From positions 124,001 through 188,000 of the forward strand of contig NHNW01000061.1 in NCBI GenBank assembly GCA_002786025.1: a DNA stretch of 64,000 nucleotides, given 5' to 3'. Positions 10,426-22,500 of this stretch are shown here, piece by piece. Made by a program: the position numbers and the translations under genes. The stretch is from Zasmidium citrigriseum (taxonomy: Eukaryota > Ascomycota > Dothideomycetes > Mycosphaerellales > Mycosphaerellaceae). Under the pieces are notes generated by a model. The model was not told the DNA's origin and ran no database searches. It saw nothing but the letters and a program-made list of their open reading frames with translations. The first letter of the stretch is position 1, and each line of letters begins with the position of its first letter.

Positions 10426-12280
10426 ATGCCACCTGCCACGCCCACGCCGACCGATAATGCCCATATTCCTGCTGCAAGTGCACCACCGGGCTACACATCG
10501 AACCTCGAACATCCCGTCACGAAAGATGTGGATTCAAGTATCGCGATTGCAATAGTGGGAATGATAGTCGCGACCATATTCTTGGGAATAAGGCTGTACA
10601 CTAAGATCAAGTTGGCGAAGCTGTTCGGTGTGTTATGCGCAAGGAGACATACCATGTGTTTTCCCTTTTGAGGCTTTGCTAACCCCGAGAAATGTGTATA
10701 CAGGTGTCGATGATATTCTGTTGATACTGGCTTGGGTGCGGAACGGAGAATGTGCTGCGATTCAACAATGGCTGATAGACTCGCTAGTGCTTGAGCATGG
10801 TGGTACAGATATCCATCGTGTACTACATGTCTCACTCAGTAATCGGAGCACACATCTGGGATCTCAGCGTGGCGGAGTTCCAAGCGCTGGGACGAATCAC
10901 CGCCGTCGACAGCGTGGTGAGTGTACATTGTAAAAGTTGTGTCGTTATCGATTTTCCTAATCATTCCTCCCTCCAGGTCTACCTCATTGTGATGGCGCTT
11001 TGCAAATTCTCAATCTTGCTCTTCTACCTCAAGCTCTCCCGTGAGCAATGGTTCACGTACGCCATCTATGCCACAATGGCTCTCGTCGTTGGCTACTCTT
11101 TTGCTCTAGGATGTAAGAGCGTATCGCATTTATACTCCCGAAGTCACTGACTCGTCCCACAGGCTCCCTCATCTTTGCTTGCACTCCGTTGAAAATGGTC
11201 TGGGATGTGACCATCGTCGATGGCCACTGTAAGAACTTCCACGGACACAGATTCTAAGGACCTTGTTGAGCATTACTCACAGGTATCAACCGTGGCAAGG
11301 TATATCTCGCCACTGCTGGACTGAATGCGGCCACTGATGTAATAATGCTGGTATGAGTTTCCAAACGCCGAGCAGAGGTGATACAATTTCTGATGCAAGA
11401 ATAGGTAATGCCGATGCCTATGATCAAGAAGCTTCAAGTCCCGTTCAGACAGAAGGTTGGGCTGGCGTTGATCTTCGCTATCGGCTCATTGTACTGCCTC
11501 CAGCCCTCGTGGAATCACTTTTCCAAGCAACTGACTGTGTATACCAGCACCATGGTCACCAGCATCGTTCGTCTCTCTCTCATGCCACCGTTAATCGCCG
11601 CTACAGATATGTCTTGGTGTGTAAATCAAGGCCAGAAGCCTTTTCGCTGCATGTTCGAATTATATACTGACCTTCATCCCTTACTTCCCAGGCAACTGAC
11701 TGCTCCTTGTACGTCAAGCAGTCAATCATGTAGTGCCGATGAAGGCCAGCTAACGTCAGGGTCACAGCTACATGGATCTGCATTGAAGGGTCCTTATTCA
11801 TAATTTGCTCATGTCTGCTGCTCGATGAACAGGAAAAGGTCACTGGCTGACAACTTCGCAGCCCTGCCAGTCATGCGACTCTTTTTGAAACACGTAGCCC
11901 CACGACTTATTGGCGAATCCTCCATCCATCGCTCCGGATCTCGACCGAAGGACAGGAGCAATACGATCGGCTCTTCCGAGCTCTCTACGCTCGAGAAATC
12001 ACACAAGCGTTATGCCCGGATGACGGATACCGAAATAATTGGGGGCGAGACAAATATCGGCCATTCGCCCACTGGAAGCGAAGCTGGCATTGTGGGACCC
12101 TCAGGAAAGAGTGGCGTCGTTGTGGATGCCATTGAGATCGAGAGAAGAGAGTATGCGAATCGACATGATTCATCGGAGCGAAGGGCTGCGCCCACACCCT
12201 ATAGCCAACTCAATGGAGGAGCCGAGATCTTTCCTACCCCGCCGCTGGATCGGCGGGAAGGAGTTGCGAATGCAATGTAG
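10426..12280 (+). CDS. PTH11-type / fungal rhodopsin-domain integral membrane protein
   Basis: A plasma-membrane protein of the fungus-specific seven-helix family related to PTH11 receptors; family members are proposed to sense surfaces or nutrients. About nine to ten short exons are joined. In order one sees an extracellular N-terminus, helix 1 (SIAIAIVGMIVATIFLGIRLY), the family signature GVDDILLILAW, helix 3 ending YYMSHSVIGAHIWDL, KFSILLFYLKLSREQWF, a Cys-containing loop (ACTPLKMVWD...GHC), VIMLVMPMPMIKKLQVPFRQK, and the exit motif ALPVMRLFLKHVAPRLIGESS. A hydrophilic tail of about 130 residues follows and ends at 12280. There is no CFEM domain. The intron at 11617-11691 is introner-like. 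The exact joins around 11700-11830 are the least certain. Confidence 0.8.
11617..11691 (+). repeat. Introner-like intron (75 bp)
   Basis: Within the PTH11-type gene. It reads GTGTGTAAATCAAGGCCAG, AAGCC, GCATGTTCGA, ATACTGACCTTCATCCCTTA and ends TTCCCAG, matching the shared intron sequence with moderate divergence. Removing it joins DMSW to QLTAP. Confidence 0.75.
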
Positions 12281-13664
12281 TGGGCAGAATGGTGGCCTTG
12301 CGTCAGTTTCCTGCAAGCTAGCAAGGGAGAACATGGTGTGGAATGGTGTTGCGAGTGCTTTTAGAGTATACCATGTAGCTTCGATTGACTTCCGTGTCTT
12401 GATTCCATGAGCTGGATGCTTGATATGTCAGAACTCCGTCGTCATACCAATCACGCTTGAAGTCTCTCCAAAAATGCAGTTGTATGCCAACGCCCGATGT
12501 CGAATTCGTCATGAATCTTGCATGCTGTCAGCCAAAGCCATCACTTCGGCAACGAGCACTTACTCCGACGACCATGCCAATGTTGCGATTCGTCCGCTGT
12601 CCTTCGGCGATAGTGACTCCTCACTTTTCTCTCCTGCTTTCTCTTCGTGCCGACCATCCACGTAAGGTACGCAACCGCTCCGCTCAGTATTGCTGAGATC
12701 CAGCCTAGACGAAGGCACAATCTAAGAAACGGCAAGAACGAGTAACGTTCACGAGACGATAGTTACCAATTTCGTGTGCAGTGTGCGGCATGGCGAGTAT
12801 TGTGCTTCGGTAGTCGGGCGGGAACGGAATGTTCCTTTCGCAATTTGCTTGATCAGTGCGAAGTGTGAACATGACTGGGACAGTGAGCGAGCTTTCAGCT
12901 TTTATGTCGCCATGATCGTCTCGGCTGTCTTGGTCACACGTCCAAGCGTAGCATATAAGAAACTTGTTCGGACCCTGAGAACGGGTGATCTGAAATGGAC
13001 ATCCATGGTTCGATACACCAGCATACGAATCCTGAATAGATCTGTGGACCTCTGCCTTCGACTTGATTGGACGAGATGGTCCTACTGTCGGGTGTTCGTC
13101 GATCTGTCAAGTTTCAGACATGAGCCGCATGCCGGTGCAGGCATACCCCGATCGCAAGCGGGCAAGAGATGCTGTCACGAGGTTGAGCAATTTCGGACAG
13201 CATCAAGGCATCGGATCTCCATGCTTGAGGAAAGTTCAGGTAGATCCAGTGGACTTCGTGCTGACGACAGGAGCAGCGTTTTGTTCCATCTGGAGTAAGC
13301 CAGTTTGCGAGAGAGGTCAACTTGGAAACTTCTCGCTCGAATCACGATCGAGGTTGCACGGTACCCATCATAGGTGTTGTCTTGGCAAGTGTTCCTCCAG
13401 CGAAACTCACATTGCTCCAAGCGGACCGGATCTGCTTTCGCGGAATTTCCACTGGCTGTACTCTTTGGAAACAATGGGATGTGGTGAAGCCGAAGTTGGA
13501 AAAGTTGCGGCGTCGCAAGATGACGTTGGCAATTTCGCGCTAAAGCGGGAACGTCCGGCGCTAGTGAGCATCGTACCACTGCAGACTGCACATGCCTCAA
13601 CATTTCCATTTCGACACCATGGACACATCGAGCAGCCTCGTGGAAGTCGACTGCACCATTGACC
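12281..13664. other. Intergenic region, no supported gene
   Basis: About 1.4 kb between two plus-strand genes. Overlapping open frames of 160-200 codons exist on both strands near 13063-13666. They lack ATG starts in good position, family motifs and fungal codon character, so I do not call them. Confidence 0.4.
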
Positions 13665-15404
13665 ATGACGCGCCCAGAAGACGGTCTGCGATTGGAAGAT
13701 CAAGCGCCGCTGCTGTCACCTGAGGAGAACGAAGCTGAAGAAGCCACTGAAGAAGATGCACTAGAAAGACACCGAATATCGCCTCGGATCACTCGCAGAT
13801 TGTACACATCTCACTTCCTTTCGACATGGAACTCTCGAGTATTCGAGTTTGGAGCCGTACTCTACCTCGCCAGGTGAGGAAGAGAAATGACGCCTCCACG
13901 TGTGATACTGATCGCTGACAACATTCTTCAGCATCTATCCAAGCACGCTCTTGCCCATGTCCGTCTATGCGTTCACTCGTGGCTTGGCAGCAATTGTGTT
14001 TAGCCCGCTTGTTGGTCAATATATCGATGTCGGCAACAGGTTGAGTGTCGTGCGAATCTCAATCATTTTACAACGAGTCGCCGTTGCCGCCTCCTGTGTT
14101 GTTTTCTACCTACTCTACAAAGGCACACTCTCGAGCTCCTTACTACAGAACGGAATGTTGGTACTACTGGCAGGGCTCGCGGTACGTAAAGTCAAGAGAA
14201 GAAGCATATGGTGTGACATGTCTGAAACACATACTGATCTTCTACCCTTTACTTCCAGTGCTTTGAAAAGCTGGCTTCGATCCTCAATTTTGTGTCTGTG
14301 GAAAAAGATTGGGTATGTCAAAGCAGGTCCATCAGATTCCGTACGATCAGCTAAGGCGTCACCTAGGTCGTCATCGTTGCAGAAGACAATGCTGAAGCCC
14401 TGCGTACCATGAACGCTCAGATGAGACGGATTGATCTGCTATGCAAGTTGCTCGGGCCACTTGGGATTGCTCTTCTGGACGGCATCTCAACAGAACTGGC
14501 CATTGAGATCAACCTGGGTATGAATCTCGCTAGCGTGGTCATCGAGTACTTTGCCATCGCCAGGGTATACTCGGAAGTACCGGCTCTCCAAGCGCCCAAA
14601 GTGCGCAACCAGTCTTCCGAACGAGACAGTGGCGAGCATCAGCATCGGCTAGGTCGAAGCTGGCGCTATGCACTGGCTTCAACTTCCAGGACGCTTTCGG
14701 ATATGGCCTTCTACTTCAAACATCAAGCGTTCCTTCCCAGCTTTGCAGGTGCTCTGCTGTACTTGACAGTCCTGAGCTTCGGCGGCCAAATGGTGACCTA
14801 CCTTCTCTCCTCAGGCTACACCTCAACCCAGGTCGGCATTGCTCGAACATTCAGCGTCTCTTTCGAAGTGATGGCAACGTGGATCGCACCATGGCTGATG
14901 GGCCGGATCGGCGCGATTCGAGCGGGTCTGTGGATGAGCAGCTGGCAACTCACAACACTGATCGCCGGTCTTGTCGTCTTCTGGTCCTTCTTCTCCAATC
15001 CGGTCGTCTCAGCCAGCGGCCTGGTAGTCGGTACGATCCTGAGCAGAGTGGGCCTGTTTGGTTTCGACCTCTGTGCGCAAGTCATCGTACAAGAGGATGT
15101 GGAAGCTGACCGCCGTGGAGCGTTTTCTGCGACTGAGGCATCATTTCAGAACCTCTTCGAATTATTGTCCTTCACATCGACCATCATCTTCTCGGACCCC
15201 GCACAGTTCAAGTGGCCAACACTGATCAGCACGGTTGCTGTCACCACTGCATGTCTGCTGCAAGCAGTCTTCGTTCGACGTCGGAGAAACCATCTACTGC
15301 ACTTCGAATACCTGGGCAGTATGTGTGGCGAGCTGTTGAAGGGTAAAAAGGCCGCACGAGAAGCGCGATTCCAACGAGTTGCCGGAGAAGAGGAGGATGT
15401 CTAG
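13665..15404 (+). CDS. Ferroportin-like transporter (SLC40 family)
   Basis: A multi-pass membrane protein of the ferroportin family; animal and plant members export iron or other divalent metals. Four exons (13665-13873, 13932-14181, 14259-14312, 14367-15404) total 516 residues in a continuous frame. After an acidic N-terminus comes RRLYTSHFLSTWNSRVFEFG, very close to the family's first helix, then IVFSPLVGQYIDVGNRLSVVR, the LASILNFVSVEKDWVVIVA segment, and the second helical half from MRRIDLLCKLLGPLGIALLDG. The tail is basic. Length is typical. The second intron is introner-like. In fungi the location (vacuole or plasma membrane) is not fixed by the sequence. Confidence 0.88.
14182..14258 (+). 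repeat. Introner-like intron (77 bp)
   Basis: Phase-0 intron in the ferroportin-like gene. It reads GTACGTAAAGTCAAGAGAAG, GTGACATGTCTGAAACACAT, ACTGATCTTCTACCCTTTAC and ends TTCCAG. It shares 5' end, central ATGTCTGA motif, ACTGATCTT block and length with the other copies. Confidence 0.8.
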
Positions 15405-15968
15405 AATTTGAACGGTAGATGGAGCCGGCTCCAAGCGCTCAGGATCGCAACGATGGCGAAGGAGCTAACGATACAGTTCGGTCCAGCGGGGGCGTAGTAG
15501 TGTCTTAAACGACAGCCGAAAACGAGACCCCACAGATCCGGACCGTCATCATAGCAACGACAAGACGTGAACACATTTGCCTTGGCACGTAAACGCGAAC
15601 GACTCGGAAGCAATATATCAGAGTTGCAAAAGCTATGTTCTACATACGAGAGGTGACGGCATCGCTTATTTATTGGCTTGCTCGTTCGATCGTAAGTGTG
15701 GCATCCTGAAGTGGTTTGCCCAAGAAGCCATTTTGAGTTTTGATCGACTCGCATTCGTCTTCGGCAGTCCCAAATGGCGCAAATGCGAGAACGACGCCCA
15801 CATCGCCTCTGGGCAACGGCCTTCACATCATCACATGTCATTTCGAAGACGCCGGAGGCAACAGAATTGTCGGCGCAGGCCGAGAGAGATATATTGAGGT
15901 CAGCCTGGTCAATAGTCACGAAGTACCTTACACCTTTTGAACCAGAATCTCAGATTTGGCAAGCAGAG
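15405..15968. other. Intergenic region, no supported gene
   Basis: About 0.56 kb. A minus-strand open frame (15401-15919) is present without motifs. Part of this segment should be the promoter of the following gene; an extra 5' exon of that gene cannot be excluded. Confidence 0.4.
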
Positions 15969-17352
15969 ATGCCATCCTCAAACTTCGTCGAAGGCCGACG
16001 GGCCGGTGACTCTATGAGGTCGACCTGGCGGAAAGATAAGAGCCAGTGGTGGGTGTGATCGATGCTCAGTCCTCGGACTCCTCGCTAACGATGTCAACAG
16101 GGGATTCTACCACCGCTTCTTCATCATCCTTGATGCATTTCACAACTACGAGCCTTACCAAGAGGTGCCGAAATTCGCGAAGACGGACAAGATCCCATAC
16201 CTCACAGAATGGTATGTGTTCGACCAGAATGCCATAGACGATGCTTGACTGACTCTACGAAACCAGGTCATGCCATCGATACATCCTCCTACGAGCCTTC
16301 TGGCCCATTGCCGTCCAATACCTGCTCACGAACGTCATTGGATGGCGAATGCACCCTGTCGGCATGTTCCTTCTCTACACAGCCGCCATGCAACTCAACT
16401 CGATCCGGGAGGTGAAGTGCATCCGGAGACTCGCGCAGAAGGTTGGCTGGCTTGATGGGGAGAAGCTAAGAGATGAGGTTCCAGACGTTGGCGTAAGTCA
16501 CGAATACCGTCGATTCCTTGGGTAAAGCCACTGAACATTTTTAGGTCGGCAAAGTCTTCTACTCCCTCCAGATGACCACCACGATCCGACCTCTACTCAC
16601 CATGTTCTGCGCCTATCGCTCGAAGCAACCCTTCTCGCTGAGCTGGTGGCTACCCGTCGAGCTCGCCCTTTACTGCGTGGTACTTGATGGGTTCTTCTAT
16701 CTCTACCACAGAAGTTGCCACGAGCAAGATGCTTTGTGGAAGTACCACAGGACGTAAGCACAACTCTTCCATCAACGCCCGAGGCAAAGCTAACTTCCAA
16801 AACGTCACCACCTTACCAAGCACCCCAACGCCCTCCTCTCTTCGTATGCAGACGAAGAACAGGAATTTCTGGAGATCGCCTTGATCCCCTTCCTGACCTG
16901 GGCAACCCTCAAATTCGTCTTCCAGCTTCCAATGGTAAGCCATGCCCCATCATTCACTCCATCACCGCCCTAATATGTGTTCTCAGGGTTTCCACGACTG
17001 GTGGGTCTGCCACGAATACCTCATCTTCACCGAAGCTTTCGGGCACAGCGGCCTCCGTGTCTATGCCACCACAACCACCATCGCCGCCCCGATCCTCAAG
17101 TACTTCAACTGCGAATTGGTCGTCGAGGACCACGATCTGCACCATCGCCAGGGCTGGAGAAAGAGCATGAACTATGGCAAGCAGACAAGAGGTAAGAAAT
17201 GAAGGACAAGAGCTATGCTACTGTGTCTTTGACACTTGCTAACTTTCTCTTTTATAGTCTGGGATCGGATCTTTGGAACTTGTGGGAAGAGGATTGAGTC
17301 TGGGTACGAGAATGTGGATTTCAACAACCAGATTGACTTTCCTTTGTTCTAG
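15969..17352 (+). CDS. Fatty acid hydroxylase / sterol desaturase superfamily protein
   Basis: A membrane di-iron oxygenase of the fatty acid hydroxylase superfamily. Seven to eight exons join into roughly 360 residues ending in the TAG at 17350. Three histidine clusters that hold the iron pair are visible: HRSCH (about 16710), HRTHH spanning the intron near 16755-16805, and HDLHH (about 17140). Between them lie hydrophobic segments (FSLSWWLPVELALYCVVLDG; IALIPFLTWATLKFVFQ). The N-terminus has GFYHRFFIILDAFHNYEPYQ. The start at 15969 is the first ATG in frame. The intron after KYHRT has a normal GTAAGC donor and CTAAC branch site but ends ACG rather than AG. The substrate could be a sterol, fatty acid or sphingolipid; the sequence does not decide. 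Confidence 0.85.
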
Positions 17353-18286
17353 TTACTGCAGTGGTCGAAGGGGGGAAAGAGAAATCTTGCTGTATTGTAG
17401 CGGAGGCTAAGATTTGGGCTTGATTATACATCGAACATCTCACTCGGACCCGCTGCAACCTTCGGATTGAGAGCTCGTCTGATTGGCGATTCTCATCACC
17501 GATTAATGTACAGCCCTCCAGGACGTCTAGGCAGCAGGGCTGTTTGAAGACGTTGGCCTTCATCAAATAACAGGCCGTTTATCACTCCTTACCAGGCCAC
17601 TGATGAAAAGTTTACTTTCTATCTTTCTGGCTCGAACGATGCGAAATTGACTCGCAGGATCTTTTCACAGCAAGAATGATATATGTCTTGCGGTCAGAGT
17701 CTCAACGAGTCGACCTAGGTATGTCTTCAAAGCAACGCGTTCGTGTTGCTAAAGAGGCCCACGGTGGTCGCGAATACGGATAGGCAACATCTGCTTCAAA
17801 GGACATAAGATACGCCGGTACCAGTGTCGGTACGTAGATACGCAAAAGAAGGTTCAGTCGATAGACCTTCAAATAAAACATCACGCATCCACAGCTTGTA
17901 TCCTGGTAGAGATGGCAGTCACGGCCTTGGGCACGGCTGCGCCTGCCTCCATTCGGTGCAAACGTCGCTCGTAACGTCACTGACGGGTTTTCGGTTTTTG
18001 AAAGACTTTCAAACCACTCGGTCTTCGCCTTCATACCCCTGTGATGTCCTTTCGTCTTGGCTAGACCTTCCGCCCTGGGGAAACTCCAGACTGACTCGAC
18101 GTGCGGATTGGAAGGACACAAGTTAATAATTGATAGATATAGATCAAGATATGTGTTCGGTCCACCCTCGCATTCGATCTTCGTAACGAACGCGAAGACA
18201 TTGATGAGCTCTGTCTCACAGATCTATACTCTCCCAGATATAAGAGGACACTCTGACCTTCAGAACACCCTACCGATTGTTCAACT
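17353..18286. other. Intergenic region, no supported gene
   Basis: About 0.9 kb. Only short open frames without motifs (for example 17702-18121 minus). A TATA-like ATATAAG at about 18239 lies 48 bases before the start of the next gene and may be its core promoter. Confidence 0.4.
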
Positions 18287-19079
18287 ATGTTGTCGACGAT
18301 GCACTCCATCATTAATCTTGTCGTACTTCTCCTCTCAGCTCTGACAAGCGCCGAACGGTGTTTGACGGACGACGAAGCCTTAGACATAGCAAATCGATAC
18401 TGCCACTTCCTAGAAGCGCAAGCTGGAAATGGACATGGACCAAGGGTTGACCATGAGTACATATACAACTTATTTGATGCCAGCTTGACGACCTGGAACG
18501 AGGTAAGCCACCGGTGCAGGCCCAGCAAAAATATCCTGAAGCCTCTTCCAGTGGCTAAGCTTTCGCAGGGCCAAAGCTGGGCACCATGGCACATCGTGAA
18601 GTGCTATAACGAGAGGCTTCCGCTCCGCCGTGACACATACTTGAAGGCCATTGATGATATCGCAAGCCGGCCCCGTCTACTCGGCGATGTGAAGTATACA
18701 GTGCTGTACGTTTGAGGATAACGACGGTGCTTGGGAAGGCGTGGGCTGAAATCGAGCGTAGGTATGCTTGGCACAACTGCGAGAACATCTTCCTTCGACA
18801 CCAACTTGATGCTATGGCAGGTGCTGTCCAAGATACAAGCCCCGTTGGAATGCCCGTGACTGCCAAAGGATCGTGAGTCGTGACCGGACACCAGCCTGAT
18901 TACTTGGACTAAAGGGCCGTAACAGGACGCATTTGGTGATAGATCGCGATACCCGCTTGATCTATAATGTGACGACTTCGAGCGATTTCGTCAATGTCGT
19001 TTTGAAGCTCAGGCTGTATGACGACACTGAGGACTGGGATCAGAAAGATAAGGCGGAAGCGAAGTGTGATCTCAAGTAG
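18287..19079 (+). CDS. Small secreted protein, family member A
   Basis: Four exons join into roughly 200 residues. The N-terminus is a clear signal peptide (MLSTMHSIINLVVLLLSALTSAE), followed by RCLTDDEALDIANRYCHF, then WNEGQSWAPWHIVKCYNE, AWHNCENIFLRHQ, TSPVGMPV and THLVIDRDTRLIYNVTTSSD. The same string of motifs occurs in the genes at 29988-30683 and 31026-31798, which defines a three-member family here. The CLTD opening and the distribution of conserved aromatic residues resemble fungal secreted NTF2-like proteins; I offer that only as a possibility. Conserved Cys residues suggest disulfides, so secretion to the apoplast or wall is likely. Member A has an intron between WNE and GQSW that member B lacks. 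Confidence 0.75.
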
Positions 19080-19518
19080 CGACTTGGCGACATTGTCCTT
19101 GCTAGCTCCGATCTACTTGTCAAGAGAGATTGCCAATATAGCATGGTATAGATGTTGTCCACTTGGGAGGCGAGCACATGCTCCGTCGAAAGCGTTTTGT
19201 TCCAACGTCCAAGTCCTTGAGGCCGGCAATCGTTGGCATGCAAGACAGATACACTGTTTTGCCGTGGTGAGGTATCCTGCAGAGTCCAGAACAATGTTAA
19301 CCTGCAGGAGTCAACGTAATCGTAAGTTGCTCGCGACTTCCAATTGTTGGAGGCAGTCCCGGGTGAGTACTGTGCACTGTACGACATTCTCACCCGTCGT
19401 CGTGGATTTCCAAGCACGGCTTCTTACCATTGAGCGCCACCCTTCAGCCTTTGCTCCTCAAAGCCATCCCATGCGGGCTCTTCAACAGGCATAGTCATTC
19501 ACTGCTTCTGCTGATCTC
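19080..19518. other. Convergent intergenic region
   Basis: About 0.44 kb between the ends of two convergent genes. Nothing coding is seen; it should contain both 3' untranslated regions and terminators. Confidence 0.45.
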
Positions 19519-22500
19519 TCACCCCTGCAGCTCATGAACCCGCGGCGTACTACCGGCAGCCTCCAACTCAGCAACTTTGTTCGTCCCTTCCAGTTCCACT
19601 CTTGGCTTCTGGGTATCGGGCAACTCAGCCCTCATGACATTCAGACTCTCCATCTCAACTGGATCCTTTGTAGGCGGCAGCTCAGCCATCGGACCTTGAG
19701 CCTCGAGCTCCACAGCCTTTTGATGAGCTTCTCTGAGTTGCGCGTAAAAGTCCTTCTCGCTGCTTTCCGTATCGTCATCATCGTCGGAGTCCTCAATGGG
19801 CGATGTGATATCTGGCACGCTCGACGTGATGCTCCGGGCGTCCTCACTATCTCTGTTCCCGCCTCGGAGAGACAGTGACAGTTTCTTAATCTTCGATTTG
19901 GGTGCTTGTTGGGGCATGCTCTCATCACTCATGAGTTTCTCCTTGTATGTTTCAATCATATCCTCGACCGTCCGCTGGACTTTCTCATACTTGTAGCTCG
20001 CTGCGAGATTCTTTTTCGGACACAGTTTCTTGATGTCTGAATGAACATGTTGCGAGAAGCCTTTGATGCGGTAGACGCGGGCTGCAGCGCTGACGTCTCG
20101 CTCCGTAGGCTGGCCTTCGCTGTTGCGGAAGGCGACTTCTCGGAAGGATCGGATGAGGACCAGCATGAGGTCGCAGGCCATTGTTAGGAACAGACGACTT
20201 GTAGCTGGTACGATTAGGGGCATTGCCATAGATCCAGTCACGAGCCAGGAGGGGATTCCTCCTGCGAAGCCTAGCAGCAAGTCAGTACCAGAACCAGACC
20301 AACGTGGTGAGTGCATGCCTACCTGAGCCTACAGCGCCAATTACCTACATGTCCTAGGTCAGCATCCTTTCCCCACGTGTAAGAATGTGAGACTCACATT
20401 GATGAACTCTCCCAATGCCATGTTCGCATCAAACCCGAGTTTGTCCCAGACCTATTGGTCGTCAGCCCTGGGCATGTCTGATATCGCTTCCATTCACTAT
20501 ACATTCTTCTTCATAGCCTCCAGCGCCTTATCCGACGAAACAGATGGTAATCCAAAGCAGCCCACAATGGCATGGCAGACTTTAGCAGACGCCGTTCGTC
20601 GATGGATTGAGCCAGCTCCAGCGAAAAATGTGGTAGCTGTGGCGGTGCGAATGAGTGCTCGATACCGACGCATTACTTCGTTTAACGCCAAGTCAATTTT
20701 CAGATCGATGCGGCTGACCTGTGCAGCAATGAAGAGCGTACGGACCCTGTCAACGTCGAAGCAGTGAGAGGTCGTTTTGCTGAGTTGAGAGATGGACTCT
20801 TCGTCGTCTAGAAATGGATCTACATCAGCGATGTGGACTTTTTGAGAGCAAAGGGGTGGCTAACCTTGACTGACAGCGACCAGGGCATCTAGTCTCCCTC
20901 CATCAATCGACGTCATTTCTTGTCTTATTTGCTCTAATCGTGCAGCAAGTTTCTCTTCGGCGTAATTCTCACAATCTTCCTCATCGAATGGCTCCTTTAG
21001 GCGCTTGAGCTCTTTCCTGCGTTTTGAGAACTCGATATCGAGAAGGTCGTCTTTCTTGGTCGCTACAATCACGATGGGTACTTCTGCTGCGTATTTCGAT
21101 ACTGTCTGGAACAGCTTCTCGGTGGCGGTTTGCACTGCGTCCTGTCAGCATATGGTCTTGGCATTCGCCATCAAGACTCACTTGTCCTCGCCGAATTGAT
21201 CTCGATGCAGAACCTGTACAATCATCAGCACTGTTCTTGCGTTCGTGCTGAGATTGGTCCTGACCAAATTATATGTACGCGACTCTGGATGTCAGTTGCG
21301 GTACTCCTGTCCTTGAGAAACTCCTCAATAGCCAGGTATTCTGCATCTGCACCAGCTTCGAAACCTCCACTATCGTGTACCACCAAATCAGGTCGTCCTT
21401 CAAACGTGATCTCTTCCCGTACATCGTGGATGCCTCTTGATCGATCACTGCTCTGGGTGACATCCACGCCAAACGTCTTGTTGATCAACGTGGACTTTCC
21501 CACGCCAGTGTTGCCGCATACCAGCACTCTGATGGCGCCACCATCAAGGGCACCAGCTTTGTCTTCATCATCACCCCAAAAGCCGAAGTTGACAACGCCA
21601 TTTTGGCTGCCCAACATCTTCTCTCGCCACTCCTCAAGGTGGCGCTGGAGCTTGGCCTCCTTCGTATCGAGTGCAACATTGATGTGTTCGTCCAGCAGCA
21701 GATACACAGACGGATGAATGATCGTACCTTGAGGAGCGTGGTCACAGTACCCTTCGAGATATCCGTTGCCATCAAATGGCGTTCGTGACTTCTTCTGGCG
21801 CACAGTTCCCAAGCCACCTTGTCGACTGTTCAACTTAATGGTGTACTTTGCCAGCTTCTGCTGTGAGTCGTGTACTTTTTGGAGATCGTGCATTGTGGAG
21901 ACCACGCCATTAGCTGCTTGAAAAGACGAAGTATTCGGCGCCTTGCCTTTGTCGTCTTTGGGAAAGACGACAGTCACCGATTTTTCGTCAAAGTCGAATT
22001 GCACGCCGCATGTGTTCGCTTCGAAGATCATCCACTGACTAAAGGCAAAGGACAAAAGATCAGTAGATGTCTCAGACATGTTGCAGGGTGGCTTTTGCCC
22101 TTGGATATACGTACGCAGGGTAGAGAGCGAGGCCGTGCTTCGGCGAAGAGCCTCCCATGTCGCCATGACTTCCAATGAACCAGGCTTGGACTTCGCTGCG
22201 ACCTTGTGTTCGAAGCTCAGTGCCGTAGAACTCTTCGGGATAGATGGGCTCCAGGGTAAGTGCTTTGCGGTCCTCGTGCAGCGCAATTGCATGTCGCAGA
22301 TGCTGTATCGAAGAGTTGAAAGAGATGTCAAACGCACTGTCCTCACTGACAGCCTTGATCGTATCAAAAGCACCCAGAAACCGAATGGTAGGTGCCGTCC
22401 TAAAGTCAGAACTCGAAGCCGTCGAAACAGAAGATATCGAGTTTGACTGCACCCAATCTCATCAGCCTCCAAACCTTCAACCACTCGCAAAGGCATACTT

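Noticed and set aside
13063..13666. Overlapping open frames of 199 (plus) and 163 (minus) codons
   Set aside because: Both begin at non-ATG codons, show no motifs or splice logic, and overlap each other, so chance frames are more likely.
15401..15919. 172-codon minus-strand frame downstream of the ferroportin-like gene
   Set aside because: No recognisable segment; random-looking composition rich in Arg, Cys and Ser.
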